Shown: positions 17,026 through 24,483 of the stretch, piece after piece
Position numbering within the stretch: the first letter of the stretch is position 1
How the letters are laid out: each line of letters starts with the position of its first letter
From: Haloarcula litorea
Lineage (GTDB): Archaea > Halobacteriota > Halobacteria > Halobacteriales > Haloarculaceae
Direction of reading: 5' to 3'
Length of the DNA: 64,000 nucleotides
NCBI RefSeq assembly: GCF_029338195.1
Contig: NZ_CP119779.1
Span: 1,612,001 to 1,676,000 of the forward strand
Position numbers and translations under genes: made by a program
The notes under the pieces: model-generated
What the model was told of the DNA's origin: nothing
What the model saw: the letters and a program-made list of their open reading frames with translations, nothing else
The model's database searches: none

Positions 17026-18189
17026 TCAGACCGGGGTCTGGTCGGGGAGCTTGGCGGTCTGCTCTTCCTGCCGGCGCTTGCTCAGCGTGAAGTAGTCGTT
17101 GGGCGCGACGAAGGTGGCCTGCCCGAAGTCGTGCAGGATCATGTTCAGGAAGGCGGCCTCCTTCTTCGAGGTGCCCTGCCAGGAGTACATGTGCAGGTCA
17201 CGCGACAGCGGGTAGTCGGCGGAGTCCAGCCCGTTCTGGTCGTCCTGGTAGGTGTAGGTCGTCCCCTCCCAGGTCAGCGAGATCGGCGTGACGCCCTGGG
17301 TGCCGAGGAACGTCAGCGCGAGGTAGCTGATCGCGTTGTCGGCCTGCGCGATGGCCTGTGCGAGTCGCTGGTTCTGTCCGAAGCGGTTGTCGACCGAGGT
17401 GTCCTCCTCGGGGTTGCCGAAGACGTTGGAGACGAAGGAGGTGCGGGTCCCCGAGCCCTTGACGCGGCCCAGGACCTGGATGTCCTTGTCCGGGAGGTCG
17501 CTGTCGACCTCCTGCCAGTTGCTGATGCGGCCCTTGTAGAGGTCCTTCAGCGTCTGCCCGTCGATGCCCTCCAGGCCCGCCTCGGCGATCTCCGAGGAGA
17601 CGACGATCGGCTGGCCGTCGACGCCGACGACGTGGTCGACGAAGTCCTCGTAGGAGTCGCGGTCGGGGAGTTCGTCCTCGACGTTCCCCGAGGAGTTGCC
17701 GAGGTCGATCTGCTCCTCCATGACCTTCTCGACGCCGGTCCCGGAGTGCGAGAGGGCGACCGAGGCGGTGAACGGCGGCTCGCTGTCGCCGTCGGCCTCG
17801 AAGCCGTACAACCCGGCCCAGTAGTCGGCGAGGTTCTTCTCCGTCTCGATGCCGTACTCGCCGTGGGGCCAGTACTCGCCGTCGCTGGCCGGGCGGTTGG
17901 CGTTCCAGTAGGACGCAGCGCGATTGGCGATGGGGTAGACCGTCGAGGAGCCGCCGGCCTCCAGCGGCCCGACGCTCCCGGACTGACTCCCGCTGTCGGT
18001 GTTCTCGGTCTCCTCCATCGATTCGCCGTCCGAGGACCCGTCGGAGGAGCCGTCCGAGGAACCGCCGCCCCCACTCCCGCCGTCACCGCTGGAACAGCCG
18101 GCGATGGCTGCCGCGCTGGCAGCACCGGAAGTCGCGATGAATTTGCGACGCGAGACGCGGTCGGACAGCCGCTGGTCGTCCTGTGTCAT
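17026..18189 (-). CDS. pstS: Phosphate-binding lipoprotein, Tat-exported
   Basis: A 387-residue extracellular phosphate-binding protein that feeds PstCA. The N-terminus is a twin-arginine signal (SRRKFIATSG, Arg14-Arg15) with lipobox AIAGC, lipidated Cys32. A Gly/Ser/Asp linker (residues 33-60) leads into the binding domain. Phosphate contacts are in GGSSTVYPIAN and in SHSGTGVEKV and VKGSGTRTSF. ATG 18189 is chosen over the adjacent GTG because a TATA box (GGTTTAATAC) lies 24-31 bp upstream. First gene of the pst cluster. Confidence 0.95.
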   Translation of the reverse strand: MTQDDQRLSDRVSRRKFIATSGAASAAAIAGCSSGDGGSGGGGSSDGSSDGSSDGESMEETENTDSGSQSGSVGPLEAGGSSTVYPIANRAASYWNANRPASDGEYWPHGEYGIETEKNLADYWAGLYGFEADGDSEPPFTASVALSHSGTGVEKVMEEQIDLGNSSGNVEDELPDRDSYEDFVDHVVGVDGQPIVVSSEIAEAGLEGIDGQTLKDLYKGRISNWQEVDSDLPDKDIQVLGRVKGSGTRTSFVSNVFGNPEEDTSVDNRFGQNQRLAQAIAQADNAISYLALTFLGTQGVTPISLTWEGTTYTYQDDQNGLDSADYPLSRDLHMYSWQGTSKKEAAFLNMILHDFGQATFVAPNDYFTLSKRRQEEQTAKLPDQTPV

Positions 18190-18210
18190 CACCAGAACAG
18201 GGGGGTCTGA

Positions 18211-18232
18211 GTATTAAACCCGTTTATAATAG
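18211..18232 (-). promoter_or_regulatory. pstS promoter
   Basis: Minus-strand GGTTTAATAC (18211-18220) is placed 22-31 bp before the pstS ATG and is a good TATA box. An adjacent A/T-rich TTATAAA (about 18222-18229) lies just upstream, the zone where phosphate-responsive control would act. Direct evidence stops at the A/T boxes. Confidence 0.6.
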
Positions 18233-18479
18233 TGCTACTTGCTAGTGGGAACTGTCCGTACCGCTCCGGAGTCGCAATAGTTCTATATTGTCTATATACC
18301 CCGCCTCCGTCCGGCGTATTTCTCTCGACGAACCGCCGCCTCGACGGCCGATATAAGGTGTGTAGTGGTCTCGAATGGCTTCGGCGGCGAGCCCGGCACG
18401 ACGGCCGTTCGGCCCGTCGACGGGGCCGGCTCCGATCGCCTGGCCCGTGGCTTCGCCGCTCGCCGTCTGGAGGTCCTCC
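18233..18479. other. A/T-rich intergenic region between pstS and norB
   Basis: No gene is seen. The stretch 18268-18300 contains CTATATTGTCTATATACC, two TATA-like cores in tandem and unusual for this GC-rich genome; the plus strand downstream of them has no plausible start codon or coding frame before norB ends at 18480. A non-coding transcript or upstream elements of pstS are possible. Confidence 0.4.
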
Positions 18480-20759
18480 CTAATCGTCGGACACCACGGG
18501 ATCGGACACCGGCGTATCTTCGTCAGCCAACACCGACCGCAGGGCGAACCGCTTGCGGATCACGTCGGCGGTGAAGATGGCCGTCCCGACGATGATGAGG
18601 GTGTCACCGGGCATCCGCGCCCAGAACAGCAGTTCCACGAGCGGCCGTTCGTAGAAGGCCACGCTCCGGGCGGCGTCGTACCCCTGCGTGAACGCCACCT
18701 CCAGCTGGAGGAAGCCGACGGGGACGACGGAGACGAGCACCATCAGCGCCAGCCCGAGGTTCCAGCACCAGAACGCGTAGCGGAGCCAGGTCCCGTCCCA
18801 GTCGCTGGGGGAGACGCTGATGCGCAGCATGTAGGTCGCCATCCCCAGCGCGAGGAAGCCGAAGGCCCCGAACATCGCCGCGTGGGCGTGGCCGACCGTG
18901 AGGTAGGTACCGTGCTCGTAGTAGTTCACCAGCGGGAGGTTGATGAAGAACCCCAGCACGCCGGCCCCGACGAAGTTCCAGATGCCGGAGGCGACGATGA
19001 ACATGAAGGGGATCGTGTACGGGAAGCTCTCCCCGCCGGCCATCATCGCGCGGTACTCGTTGATGGCCTCGTAGAGGATGAACACCAGCGGGATGAGCTC
19101 CAGCGTCGAGAAGGCGCTGCCGATCGGCACCCAGAGGTCGGGCATCCCGATCCACCAGTAGTGGTGGGAGACGCCGATGACGCCGGTCCCCATCACGAAC
19201 AGCGCCTCGAACATCACGGCTTTGGAGGCGCTCTCGCGTTTCAGGAGGTTCATCGACACCAGCGTGATGGAGACGATGGCGACGATGAAGAACTCGAAGG
19301 CCCCCTCGACCCACATGTGGACGACCCACCAGCGCCAGAACTCCGTGACGGCGATGTTGGTCCGTGGGGTGTAGAGCATCCCCGCACAGAACAGCAGGGC
19401 GATGGAGCCGCCCGCGTAGAGGATGAGGTGCGAGAGGCCGTACCTGGGCTCGTCGGCCAGCAGCGGCTTGAACCCGCGGTAGGCGAGGCCGGCCCAGACG
19501 AGGAAGCCGACCAGCAGGCCGACCTGCCAGAGCCGGCCGACCTCGAGGTACTCCAGGCCCTCGTTGCCGAGGATCCACCAGAGCTGGCCGTCGAAGAAGC
19601 CCTGCGCGCCGAGCCAGATGCCCGCGAGGCCGCCGACGGCGACGACGACCAGCGCGCCCAGCAGGCCGTTGACGAACGTCCCCTGCCGGTCGGGCTCGCG
19701 GCCGGTCAGCAGCGGCGGGAGGAACAGACCCGCCCCGAGCCACAGCGTGGCGATCCAGAGGATGCCGAGGTCGATGTGCCAGGTCTTGGCGATGGCGAAG
19801 GGGAGCCACTGGAGGACGTTCACCCCAAGCAGTTCGCCCAGGCCGAAGAAGGCGGCCCGCTCGATGTAGAAGTGCGCGAGCAGGCCCCCCAGCAACACCT
19901 GCGCGAGGAACAGGCCGGCGGCGACGGGGATGAACCGCGTCGCGGCCCGCTGGCCGGGGAACAGCGCCACGTCGTCGGGGTCGGGCACGTCGATGCCCTC
20001 GACCTCGGGTTCGGGGAGGTCGACGCTGCGGTAGAGCCAGACGGCGGCTCCCGCGCCCGCGACCAGCAACACCATCGCGACGACGCTCCAGGTCATCGCG
20101 GCGGCGGTGGCGTCGTTGCCCGCGCCGGGCGCGTAGGGCCACTCGTTCGTGTAGGAGTGGTCGCCCGCCGGCCGGTCGGCGTGGCTGAACCACGCCGTCC
20201 ACATCGCGAAGTCCGCGAAGTTCCGGGCGGCGGACTCGCTCTCGATCATCCCCTCGGGGACCCCGCGCTCGTGGCTCCCCTCGTGGTAGCGCTCGACGTA
20301 CTCCTCGCGGACCTGCTCGTGGGCGTACACCTCCGCGGCGGAGTACCGGACCACGTCGCCGTCCGCCCGGCGGTCGAGCCGCCCCTCGACGCGGGTGGCG
20401 ATGGCGGCCTGCCGCTCCTCGGAGAGGGCGTCGTAGTCCGTGCCGTAGTCCTGCTGGGCGTGGTACTGACGCATGTACTGGACCTTCAGGTCCAGCGCGT
20501 CGGCGGTGTAGTCGACGCCGTAGTACGCGCCGTTGCCCAGGATCGAGCCGTGGTTCATCAGGCCCGCCTTCTGGAAGGTCGTCTTCCCGGTCCGGATGTC
20601 CTCGCTCGTCGCGACCGTCTCGCCGTTCGGCCCCTCGATGCGCTCGGGGATCGGCGGGGCCTTCTCGTAGGCCAGCGCCGCGCCGGCTCCCATCACGACG
20701 AGGTTGACGACGAACGCGACCACGAGGAGTCGCGCGAGCGTCTGTCTGGTCACCTGCAT
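18480..20759 (-). CDS. norB: Quinol-dependent nitric oxide reductase
   Basis: A 759-residue qNOR (norB/norZ type) that reduces NO to N2O with electrons from quinol. The N-terminal extracellular extension (residues 30-240) carries the qNOR hallmarks TFQKAGLMNHGSILGNGAYYGVDYTAD. The catalytic membrane part has KTWHIDLGILWIA, WWVVHMWVEGAFEFF, GVSHHYWWIG and ELIPLVFILYEA with the non-haem iron Glu, and VGHAHAAMFGAFGF for haem ligation. A purine-rich GGGAG lies about 11 nt before the ATG, so this mRNA probably has a short leader. A CGAATATGTTCG palindrome lies 67 nt upstream. Confidence 0.95.
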   Translation of the reverse strand: MQVTRQTLARLLVVAFVVNLVVMGAGAALAYEKAPPIPERIEGPNGETVATSEDIRTGKTTFQKAGLMNHGSILGNGAYYGVDYTADALDLKVQYMRQYHAQQDYGTDYDALSEERQAAIATRVEGRLDRRADGDVVRYSAAEVYAHEQVREEYVERYHEGSHERGVPEGMIESESAARNFADFAMWTAWFSHADRPAGDHSYTNEWPYAPGAGNDATAAAMTWSVVAMVLLVAGAGAAVWLYRSVDLPEPEVEGIDVPDPDDVALFPGQRAATRFIPVAAGLFLAQVLLGGLLAHFYIERAAFFGLGELLGVNVLQWLPFAIAKTWHIDLGILWIATLWLGAGLFLPPLLTGREPDRQGTFVNGLLGALVVVAVGGLAGIWLGAQGFFDGQLWWILGNEGLEYLEVGRLWQVGLLVGFLVWAGLAYRGFKPLLADEPRYGLSHLILYAGGSIALLFCAGMLYTPRTNIAVTEFWRWWVVHMWVEGAFEFFIVAIVSITLVSMNLLKRESASKAVMFEALFVMGTGVIGVSHHYWWIGMPDLWVPIGSAFSTLELIPLVFILYEAINEYRAMMAGGESFPYTIPFMFIVASGIWNFVGAGVLGFFINLPLVNYYEHGTYLTVGHAHAAMFGAFGFLALGMATYMLRISVSPSDWDGTWLRYAFWCWNLGLALMVLVSVVPVGFLQLEVAFTQGYDAARSVAFYERPLVELLFWARMPGDTLIIVGTAIFTADVIRKRFALRSVLADEDTPVSDPVVSDD

Positions 20760-20826
20760 ACGGGTGGATCTCCCCCGCCCACACGTTTCAACGGCCGACG
20801 GCGTTCCCAGCCGACGGCAGGGTGGC

Positions 20827-20838
20827 CGAATATGTTCG
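20827..20838. promoter_or_regulatory. Palindromic operator 1 (norB / SRPBCC divergent region)
   Basis: CGAATATGTTCG, near-perfect dyad matching the island consensus CGAAYRTRTTCG. It lies 67 nt before the norB start and 79 nt before the divergent SRPBCC gene. If norB has a leader of about 29 nt, as its Shine-Dalgarno-like GGGAG suggests, the element would sit about 38 nt before the transcription start, as in the other island promoters. Confidence 0.7.
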
Positions 20839-20917
20839 CACCCGTCGAGCGCTGTCGCTTCTCACCGGCCGGGAACCGCGGGGGTGTTTTACCGGGCTGG
20901 ACGTTCGACCCTCGCGT

Positions 20918-21331
20918 ATGGCATCAGTCACGGTCTCCCGGACCTTCGACGCCGACCCGGGTACCGTCCGTGCCGCGATGAGCGACACGGCGGCGTTTAT
21001 GCGCGGCGCGGGGTTCGACGGCGTCGAGTACGACGGCGACCGCCTGCACATCGAGAACCGGGTCGGGATGTTCGACATCGAACTGGAGCTGGACGTCCTC
21101 GACACGGACGCCGCCCTCGCCTACGAGCAGGTCGAGGGGGTCTTCGAGTCGATGCGGACGGAGTACCGCGTCGAGGGCGAGGCCGACGGGACGACGGTGA
21201 CCGCCACCACCGACTACGAGTCGACCCGGCTCGCCGTCGTCGGCAGCCTGCTCGACGAGAGCGTCGTCCAGCGACAGCGCCGGAAAGAGCTGGCGGCACA
21301 GTTCGACTGGCTGGCCGAGCGGGTGGAGTGA
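20918..21331 (+). CDS. SRPBCC-fold protein
   Basis: A 137-residue START/SRPBCC-like protein: the N-terminal strand VTVSRTFDADPGTVRAAMSDTAAFMRG and a long C-terminal helix (VVQRQRRKELAAQFDWLAERVE) frame a central antiparallel sheet. Such folds bind hydrophobic ligands. It is divergent from norB across a region with one palindromic operator, and the next operator begins immediately after its stop codon. A role in the NO or haem chemistry of the island is suggested by location only. A TTTTACC element about 30 bp upstream may be its TATA box. Confidence 0.75.
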   Translation: MASVTVSRTFDADPGTVRAAMSDTAAFMRGAGFDGVEYDGDRLHIENRVGMFDIELELDVLDTDAALAYEQVEGVFESMRTEYRVEGEADGTTVTATTDYESTRLAVVGSLLDESVVQRQRRKELAAQFDWLAERVE

Positions 21332-21343
21332 CGAACATGTTCG
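21332..21343 (+). promoter_or_regulatory. Palindromic operator 2 (CGCGG-protein/radical SAM operon)
   Basis: CGAACATGTTCG, a perfect 12-bp palindrome starting at the base after the SRPBCC stop codon and ending 38 nt before the ATG at 21382. No TATA box is visible between it and the ATG. Confidence 0.8.
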
Positions 21344-21381
21344 ACGAAGGACGCTGGCCCGTGGCGGTCCTCCCTTCGGGT

Positions 21382-21678
21382 ATGACCGCGAGCCACGACG
21401 ACGTCGCCCCCGTGACCGACCGCGTCCACGAGAACTCCTGGTCGGCGAACTTAGAGACCGAGGCCCACGCCGAGGACCGCAGCCTGGTGGTCGAGCAGGC
21501 CGCCGACGCCGTCGCGAAGACGGCCGCCGGCCACCACGTCAACCTCGTCACCCACGCGGCCCACGGCCACCCCGAGGAGTACCTCTACGCGGAACTGGAC
21601 GAGCGCTTCGACGGCATCGACTACGAGTACGTCAGCCAGTGTGGCTGTGGGGGCCACGTCACGAAGGTGCACGTCTGA
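21382..21678 (+). CDS. CGCGG-motif small protein, partner of radical SAM enzyme
   Basis: A 98-residue protein with a conserved N-terminal HENSWSANLE segment, a His-rich centre (AAGHHVNLVTHAAHGHPEEYL) and, 11 residues from the end, the motif QCGCGGHVTKVHV with its only two cysteines. This matches the haloarchaeal family described in databases as CGCGG radical-SAM-modified candidate RiPP. Its stop (TGA) overlaps the ATG of the downstream radical SAM gene by one base. Modification of the CGCGG motif, or carriage of a metal or tetrapyrrole by its His/Cys residues, are both possible; neither is shown here. ATG 21382 is chosen from operator spacing. Confidence 0.8.
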   Translation: MTASHDDVAPVTDRVHENSWSANLETEAHAEDRSLVVEQAADAVAKTAAGHHVNLVTHAAHGHPEEYLYAELDERFDGIDYEYVSQCGCGGHVTKVHV

Positions 21679-22742
21679 TGTTCGACGACCTCGACCTCGA
21701 CGAGCGACCGCTGGTGTTCATCTGGGAGCTGACCCAGGCCTGCGAGCTGGCCTGCAAACACTGCCGGGCCGACGCCCAGCCCCAGCGTCACCCCGACGAG
21801 CTCACCACGGCCGAGGGGAAGGCGCTGCTCGACGACGTCCGGGGGTTCGGCGAGCGCCAGCTGGTCGTCCTCTCGGGCGGGGACCCGCTGGCCCGCGAGG
21901 ACGTGGTCGAGCTGGTCGACTACGGCACCGACCGGGGGCTCCAGATGACGCTGACCCCGAGCGGGACCTCGTCGCTGACCCCCGCGGCGCTGGCCGACCT
22001 CGACGACGCGGGCCTGCGCCGGCTCGCGCTGTCTATCGACGGCGGCGACGAGGCGGCCCACGACGCCTTCCGCGGCGAGGACGGGAGCTTCGCCGCGACG
22101 ATCGAGGCCGCCGAGGCCGCCCGCGAGCAGGGCATCCCGCTGCAGGTCAACACCACCGTCTGCGCCGAGACGGTCGGCCAGCTCCCGGCGATCCGGGACC
22201 TCGTCGCCGACCTCGGCGCGGTGCTGTGGTCCGTGTTCTTCCTCGTCCCCGTCGGCCGCGGGAAGGTGCTGACTCCGATCAGCCCGGACCGCGCCGAGTC
22301 GGTGATGGAGTGGCTCCACGACGTGGCCGACGAGGCCCGCTTCGGCGTCAAGACGACCGAGGCACCCCACTACCGCCGGGTCGCCGCCCAGCGGGCCGAC
22401 GGCGACCGCGACGGCCTCCGCCGCCGGAGGGGCGTGCGTGCGGGCAAGGGCTTCGCCTTCGTCAGCCACACCGGCGAGATGTACCCCTCCGGGTTCCTGC
22501 CCGAGTCCGCCGGGAACGTCCGCGAGGATTCGGTCGTCGACGTCTACCGCGACTCGGAGCTGTTCCGGGCGCTGCGTGACGACGACGCCCTGAAGGGTGA
22601 CTGCGGGGCCTGCGAGTTCCGCGCCGTCTGTGGCGGGAGCAGATCCCGTGCGTACGCGCACACGGGCGACCCGTTGGCGGAGGACCCGCTGTGTGCCTAC
22701 GAACCCGACCAGCCGACCGAGCCAGCGCCCGCAGACGACTGA
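21678..22742 (+). CDS. Radical SAM/SPASM enzyme, TIGR04053/AhbD-like
   Basis: A 354-residue radical SAM protein. The SAM cluster motif is C22ELAC26KHC29 (Cx3Cx2C), followed by the GGDPLAR loop that binds SAM. The body strongly resembles AhbD haem synthase (NTTVCAETVGQLP, FFLVPVGRGKVL, APHYRRVAAQR). However, the first SPASM segment reads GKGFAFVSHTGEMYPSGFLP, with no cysteines where AhbD has them. Only the last set (CGACEFRAVC plus LCAYEP) remains, enough for one auxiliary cluster. That pattern fits the TIGR04053 family. Coupled to the CGCGG protein by overlapping stop/start codons. Confidence 0.85.
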   Translation: MFDDLDLDERPLVFIWELTQACELACKHCRADAQPQRHPDELTTAEGKALLDDVRGFGERQLVVLSGGDPLAREDVVELVDYGTDRGLQMTLTPSGTSSLTPAALADLDDAGLRRLALSIDGGDEAAHDAFRGEDGSFAATIEAAEAAREQGIPLQVNTTVCAETVGQLPAIRDLVADLGAVLWSVFFLVPVGRGKVLTPISPDRAESVMEWLHDVADEARFGVKTTEAPHYRRVAAQRADGDRDGLRRRRGVRAGKGFAFVSHTGEMYPSGFLPESAGNVREDSVVDVYRDSELFRALRDDDALKGDCGACEFRAVCGGSRSRAYAHTGDPLAEDPLCAYEPDQPTEPAPADD

Positions 22743-22893
22743 CCGCGCCCCAAGCGACTTGCCCGCGGCCGACGTGACGGCCGACACGCTGCTGTCGGCC
22801 CACGGCTTCGCCCGGCCCGACGCCGACCCGGTGTACTATTACAGCCCCGGGCTGGACGTGGTCGCCTCGCGGAGCAGGCGTGCGCCGGCGCGA
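22743..22893. other. Convergent spacer with protein-like fragment
   Basis: 151 bp between two convergent genes. From GTG 22774 the plus strand reads MTADTLLSAHGFARPDADP and continues YYYSPGLDVVASRSRR in a frame with good codon bias, but this then runs without a stop into the antisense of the next gene. It may be the remnant of a short gene or chance. Confidence 0.3.
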
Positions 22894-24069
22894 CTACCGC
22901 CGCGACCCGACGGCCGCGACCACGAGCGCGGTATGCAGAGCGGCCCCCGCGAGGGTCCCCGCCTCGCCGGCGACGACGGCCGGGGGGACGCCGAGCGCCA
23001 GCCCGCCGAGCTGTGCCGCGAGACCGACCGCCAGCAGTCCGACGGCCGCGCGGGCGGTCCGGTCGGTCGAGAGCCGCCAGCGGCCGACCGACGGCGGGTA
23101 GAACTGCAGCGTCGCGCCGACGACGGTCAGCCCGAGGAAGCCGAGCAGCATCGTCCGGTAGTGGGCCGCGACCAGTCCGGTCGGACGGCCGGCGAACGCG
23201 AAGTGGAGTCCGAGCGCCACGCCGAGGAGGCCGGCGACGGCGGCGGTCCCGACGGCGGCGAACCCGATCCGCCGGCGCTCCGAGCGAACGAGCGCCCGCA
23301 GGAACCAGAGCGCGAACCCCGCGACGGCGACCGTCTCGACGACGGCACCGACCGCGAGCCACGGCGGTCGGCGGAGTCCCACGGCGAGACACAGCGGGCC
23401 GACCGCCCCGGCGGCGACGACGACGGCGGCCGTCCGCCGGGACGCCGGGACGACCAGGAAGCGGGGGAACAGCCGGAAGCCGACGCCGAAGACCAGCAGC
23501 GCCGCCCCGCCGGCCGCCAGCAGGTGCGACACCTGGGCGGGGAGCGAGAGGGGGACCGGGAGGCCCAGCGCCCGCCCGAGCGCGAGCAGGCTCCCGGCCC
23601 CCAGGTACGCGAACACGACCGGCACCGCCGCGTTGGCGACCCGGTCGACGGGGCGGCGGTCGGCGTTGGCGTCGCCGGTCCCCGTCTCCCCGCCGGTCGG
23701 GTTCGTCCGAACCGTCCAGGCCAGCGTCCCGAGGAAGACGGCGACGCCGGCGGTCCACAGCCCCCAGCCGACCGGCGCGAGCCACGGAATACCGAGGTGG
23801 GAATCGACTGCGAGCGCGGCGACGCCCGGCACGGCCAGCGGGAGCTGGACCGCCGGTGCCCGGGGCCACGCGAGCGTCCGGTCGAAGTACGACGGCACCA
23901 GCGCGTAGGCCTTCCCGAAGACGGTGTGGAGGACGAAGCCGTACAGCCCCAACAGGACGACGAGCCGGCGGCTCGCGCCGGAAAGCAGCGCGACCTGCCA
24001 GCCGACCAGGAACGCGACCCCGGCGAGCACGAACCGCCGGGACCCCCGGGAGCGTGCGGCCGCACCCAT
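22894..24069 (-). CDS. Polytopic membrane protein, NnrS/haem-copper oxidase I-like
   Basis: A 391-residue protein with roughly twelve hydrophobic helices. Repeated patterns such as LYGFVLHTVFGKAYALVPSY and AAHYRTMLLGFLGLTVVGAT, with His near the membrane face followed by aromatic-Pro turns (FYPPSVGRW), recall NnrS and the catalytic-subunit-like membrane proteins found beside NO reductases. A similar protein lies at 31078-32397. It is divergent from the PaaB-like/radical SAM operon. A function in NO or haem/copper handling is inferred from family resemblance and neighbours, not demonstrated. Confidence 0.65.
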   Translation of the reverse strand: MGAAARSRGSRRFVLAGVAFLVGWQVALLSGASRRLVVLLGLYGFVLHTVFGKAYALVPSYFDRTLAWPRAPAVQLPLAVPGVAALAVDSHLGIPWLAPVGWGLWTAGVAVFLGTLAWTVRTNPTGGETGTGDANADRRPVDRVANAAVPVVFAYLGAGSLLALGRALGLPVPLSLPAQVSHLLAAGGAALLVFGVGFRLFPRFLVVPASRRTAAVVVAAGAVGPLCLAVGLRRPPWLAVGAVVETVAVAGFALWFLRALVRSERRRIGFAAVGTAAVAGLLGVALGLHFAFAGRPTGLVAAHYRTMLLGFLGLTVVGATLQFYPPSVGRWRLSTDRTARAAVGLLAVGLAAQLGGLALGVPPAVVAGEAGTLAGAALHTALVVAAVGSRR

Positions 24070-24121
24070 CGTCGAGGACTGCGTCGCCCAGCCCCGTAGA
24101 GGCTGTGCCGAACGCGCTCGC

Positions 24122-24144
24122 CGCGTTCCCAGCGCCTGGGAACG
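24122..24144. promoter_or_regulatory. Perfect inverted repeat upstream of PaaB-like/radical SAM operon
   Basis: Arms GCGTTCCCAG and CTGGGAACGC separated by CGC, a 10-bp perfect dyad. It is centred 51 bp before the ATG at 24184 and 64 bp before the divergent membrane-protein start. A weak TATA-like GCTTTGTAG at about 24152-24160 lies between it and the ATG. The sequence differs from the CGAAYRTRTTCG operator, so it would be a site for another regulator or a structured leader element. Confidence 0.5.
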
Positions 24145-24183
24145 CCCCTGACGGGCTTTGTAGCTCGTCGGGAACGGTCACGT

Positions 24184-24483
24184 ATGGTCGAGAAAGCACG
24201 CCGGTCGGCCGTCGGCGATCACCCGCGGGGCGGCGACGCCCGCGAGTGGGAGGTGTTCGTCCGCGAGGCACAGTCCGAGCCGATGCGCCACGTCGGGAGC
24301 GTCAGCGCGCCCACCGTCGAGGTGGCCCACGAGCAGGCGACGCGGCTGTTCGCGTGGTTCGCCGACGACGTGTGGCTCTGTCCGGCCGCGGAGGTCTCGC
24401 GGTTCTCCACCCACGACCTGGACGACGACGCCGAGCCGGCCCCCCACCCCGAGGGGGAGGAGGCGCGCACCCACGAGCTATGA
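24184..24483 (+). CDS. Htur_1727-type radical-SAM-partnered protein, PaaB-like
   Basis: A 99-residue protein of the haloarchaeal family listed as radical-SAM-partnered (Htur_1727 type). Residues 21-75 read EWEVFVREAQSEPMRHVGSV then APTVEVAHEQATRLF and VWLCPAAEVSRF. This is the order and spacing of PaaB, the small bridging subunit of phenylacetyl-CoA epoxidase (VF-R, H-GS-HA, A---A, W-V). The C-terminal 24 residues are an acidic, Pro-rich tail. There is one Cys and no repeated core peptide, so it looks more like a folded partner subunit than a peptide precursor. Its stop overlaps the next gene's ATG (ATGA). Confidence 0.75.
   Translation: MVEKARRSAVGDHPRGGDAREWEVFVREAQSEPMRHVGSVSAPTVEVAHEQATRLFAWFADDVWLCPAAEVSRFSTHDLDDDAEPAPHPEGEEARTHEL

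Noticed and set aside
18375..20981. Plus-strand open frame of 868 codons
   Set aside because: Antisense to the NO reductase, whose motifs are intact on the minus strand.
22774..22893. Frame beginning MTADTLLSAHGFARPDADP after the AhbD-like gene
   Set aside because: It looks protein-like at first but continues without a stop into the antisense of the membrane-protein gene, so its extent and reality cannot be supported as a CDS.
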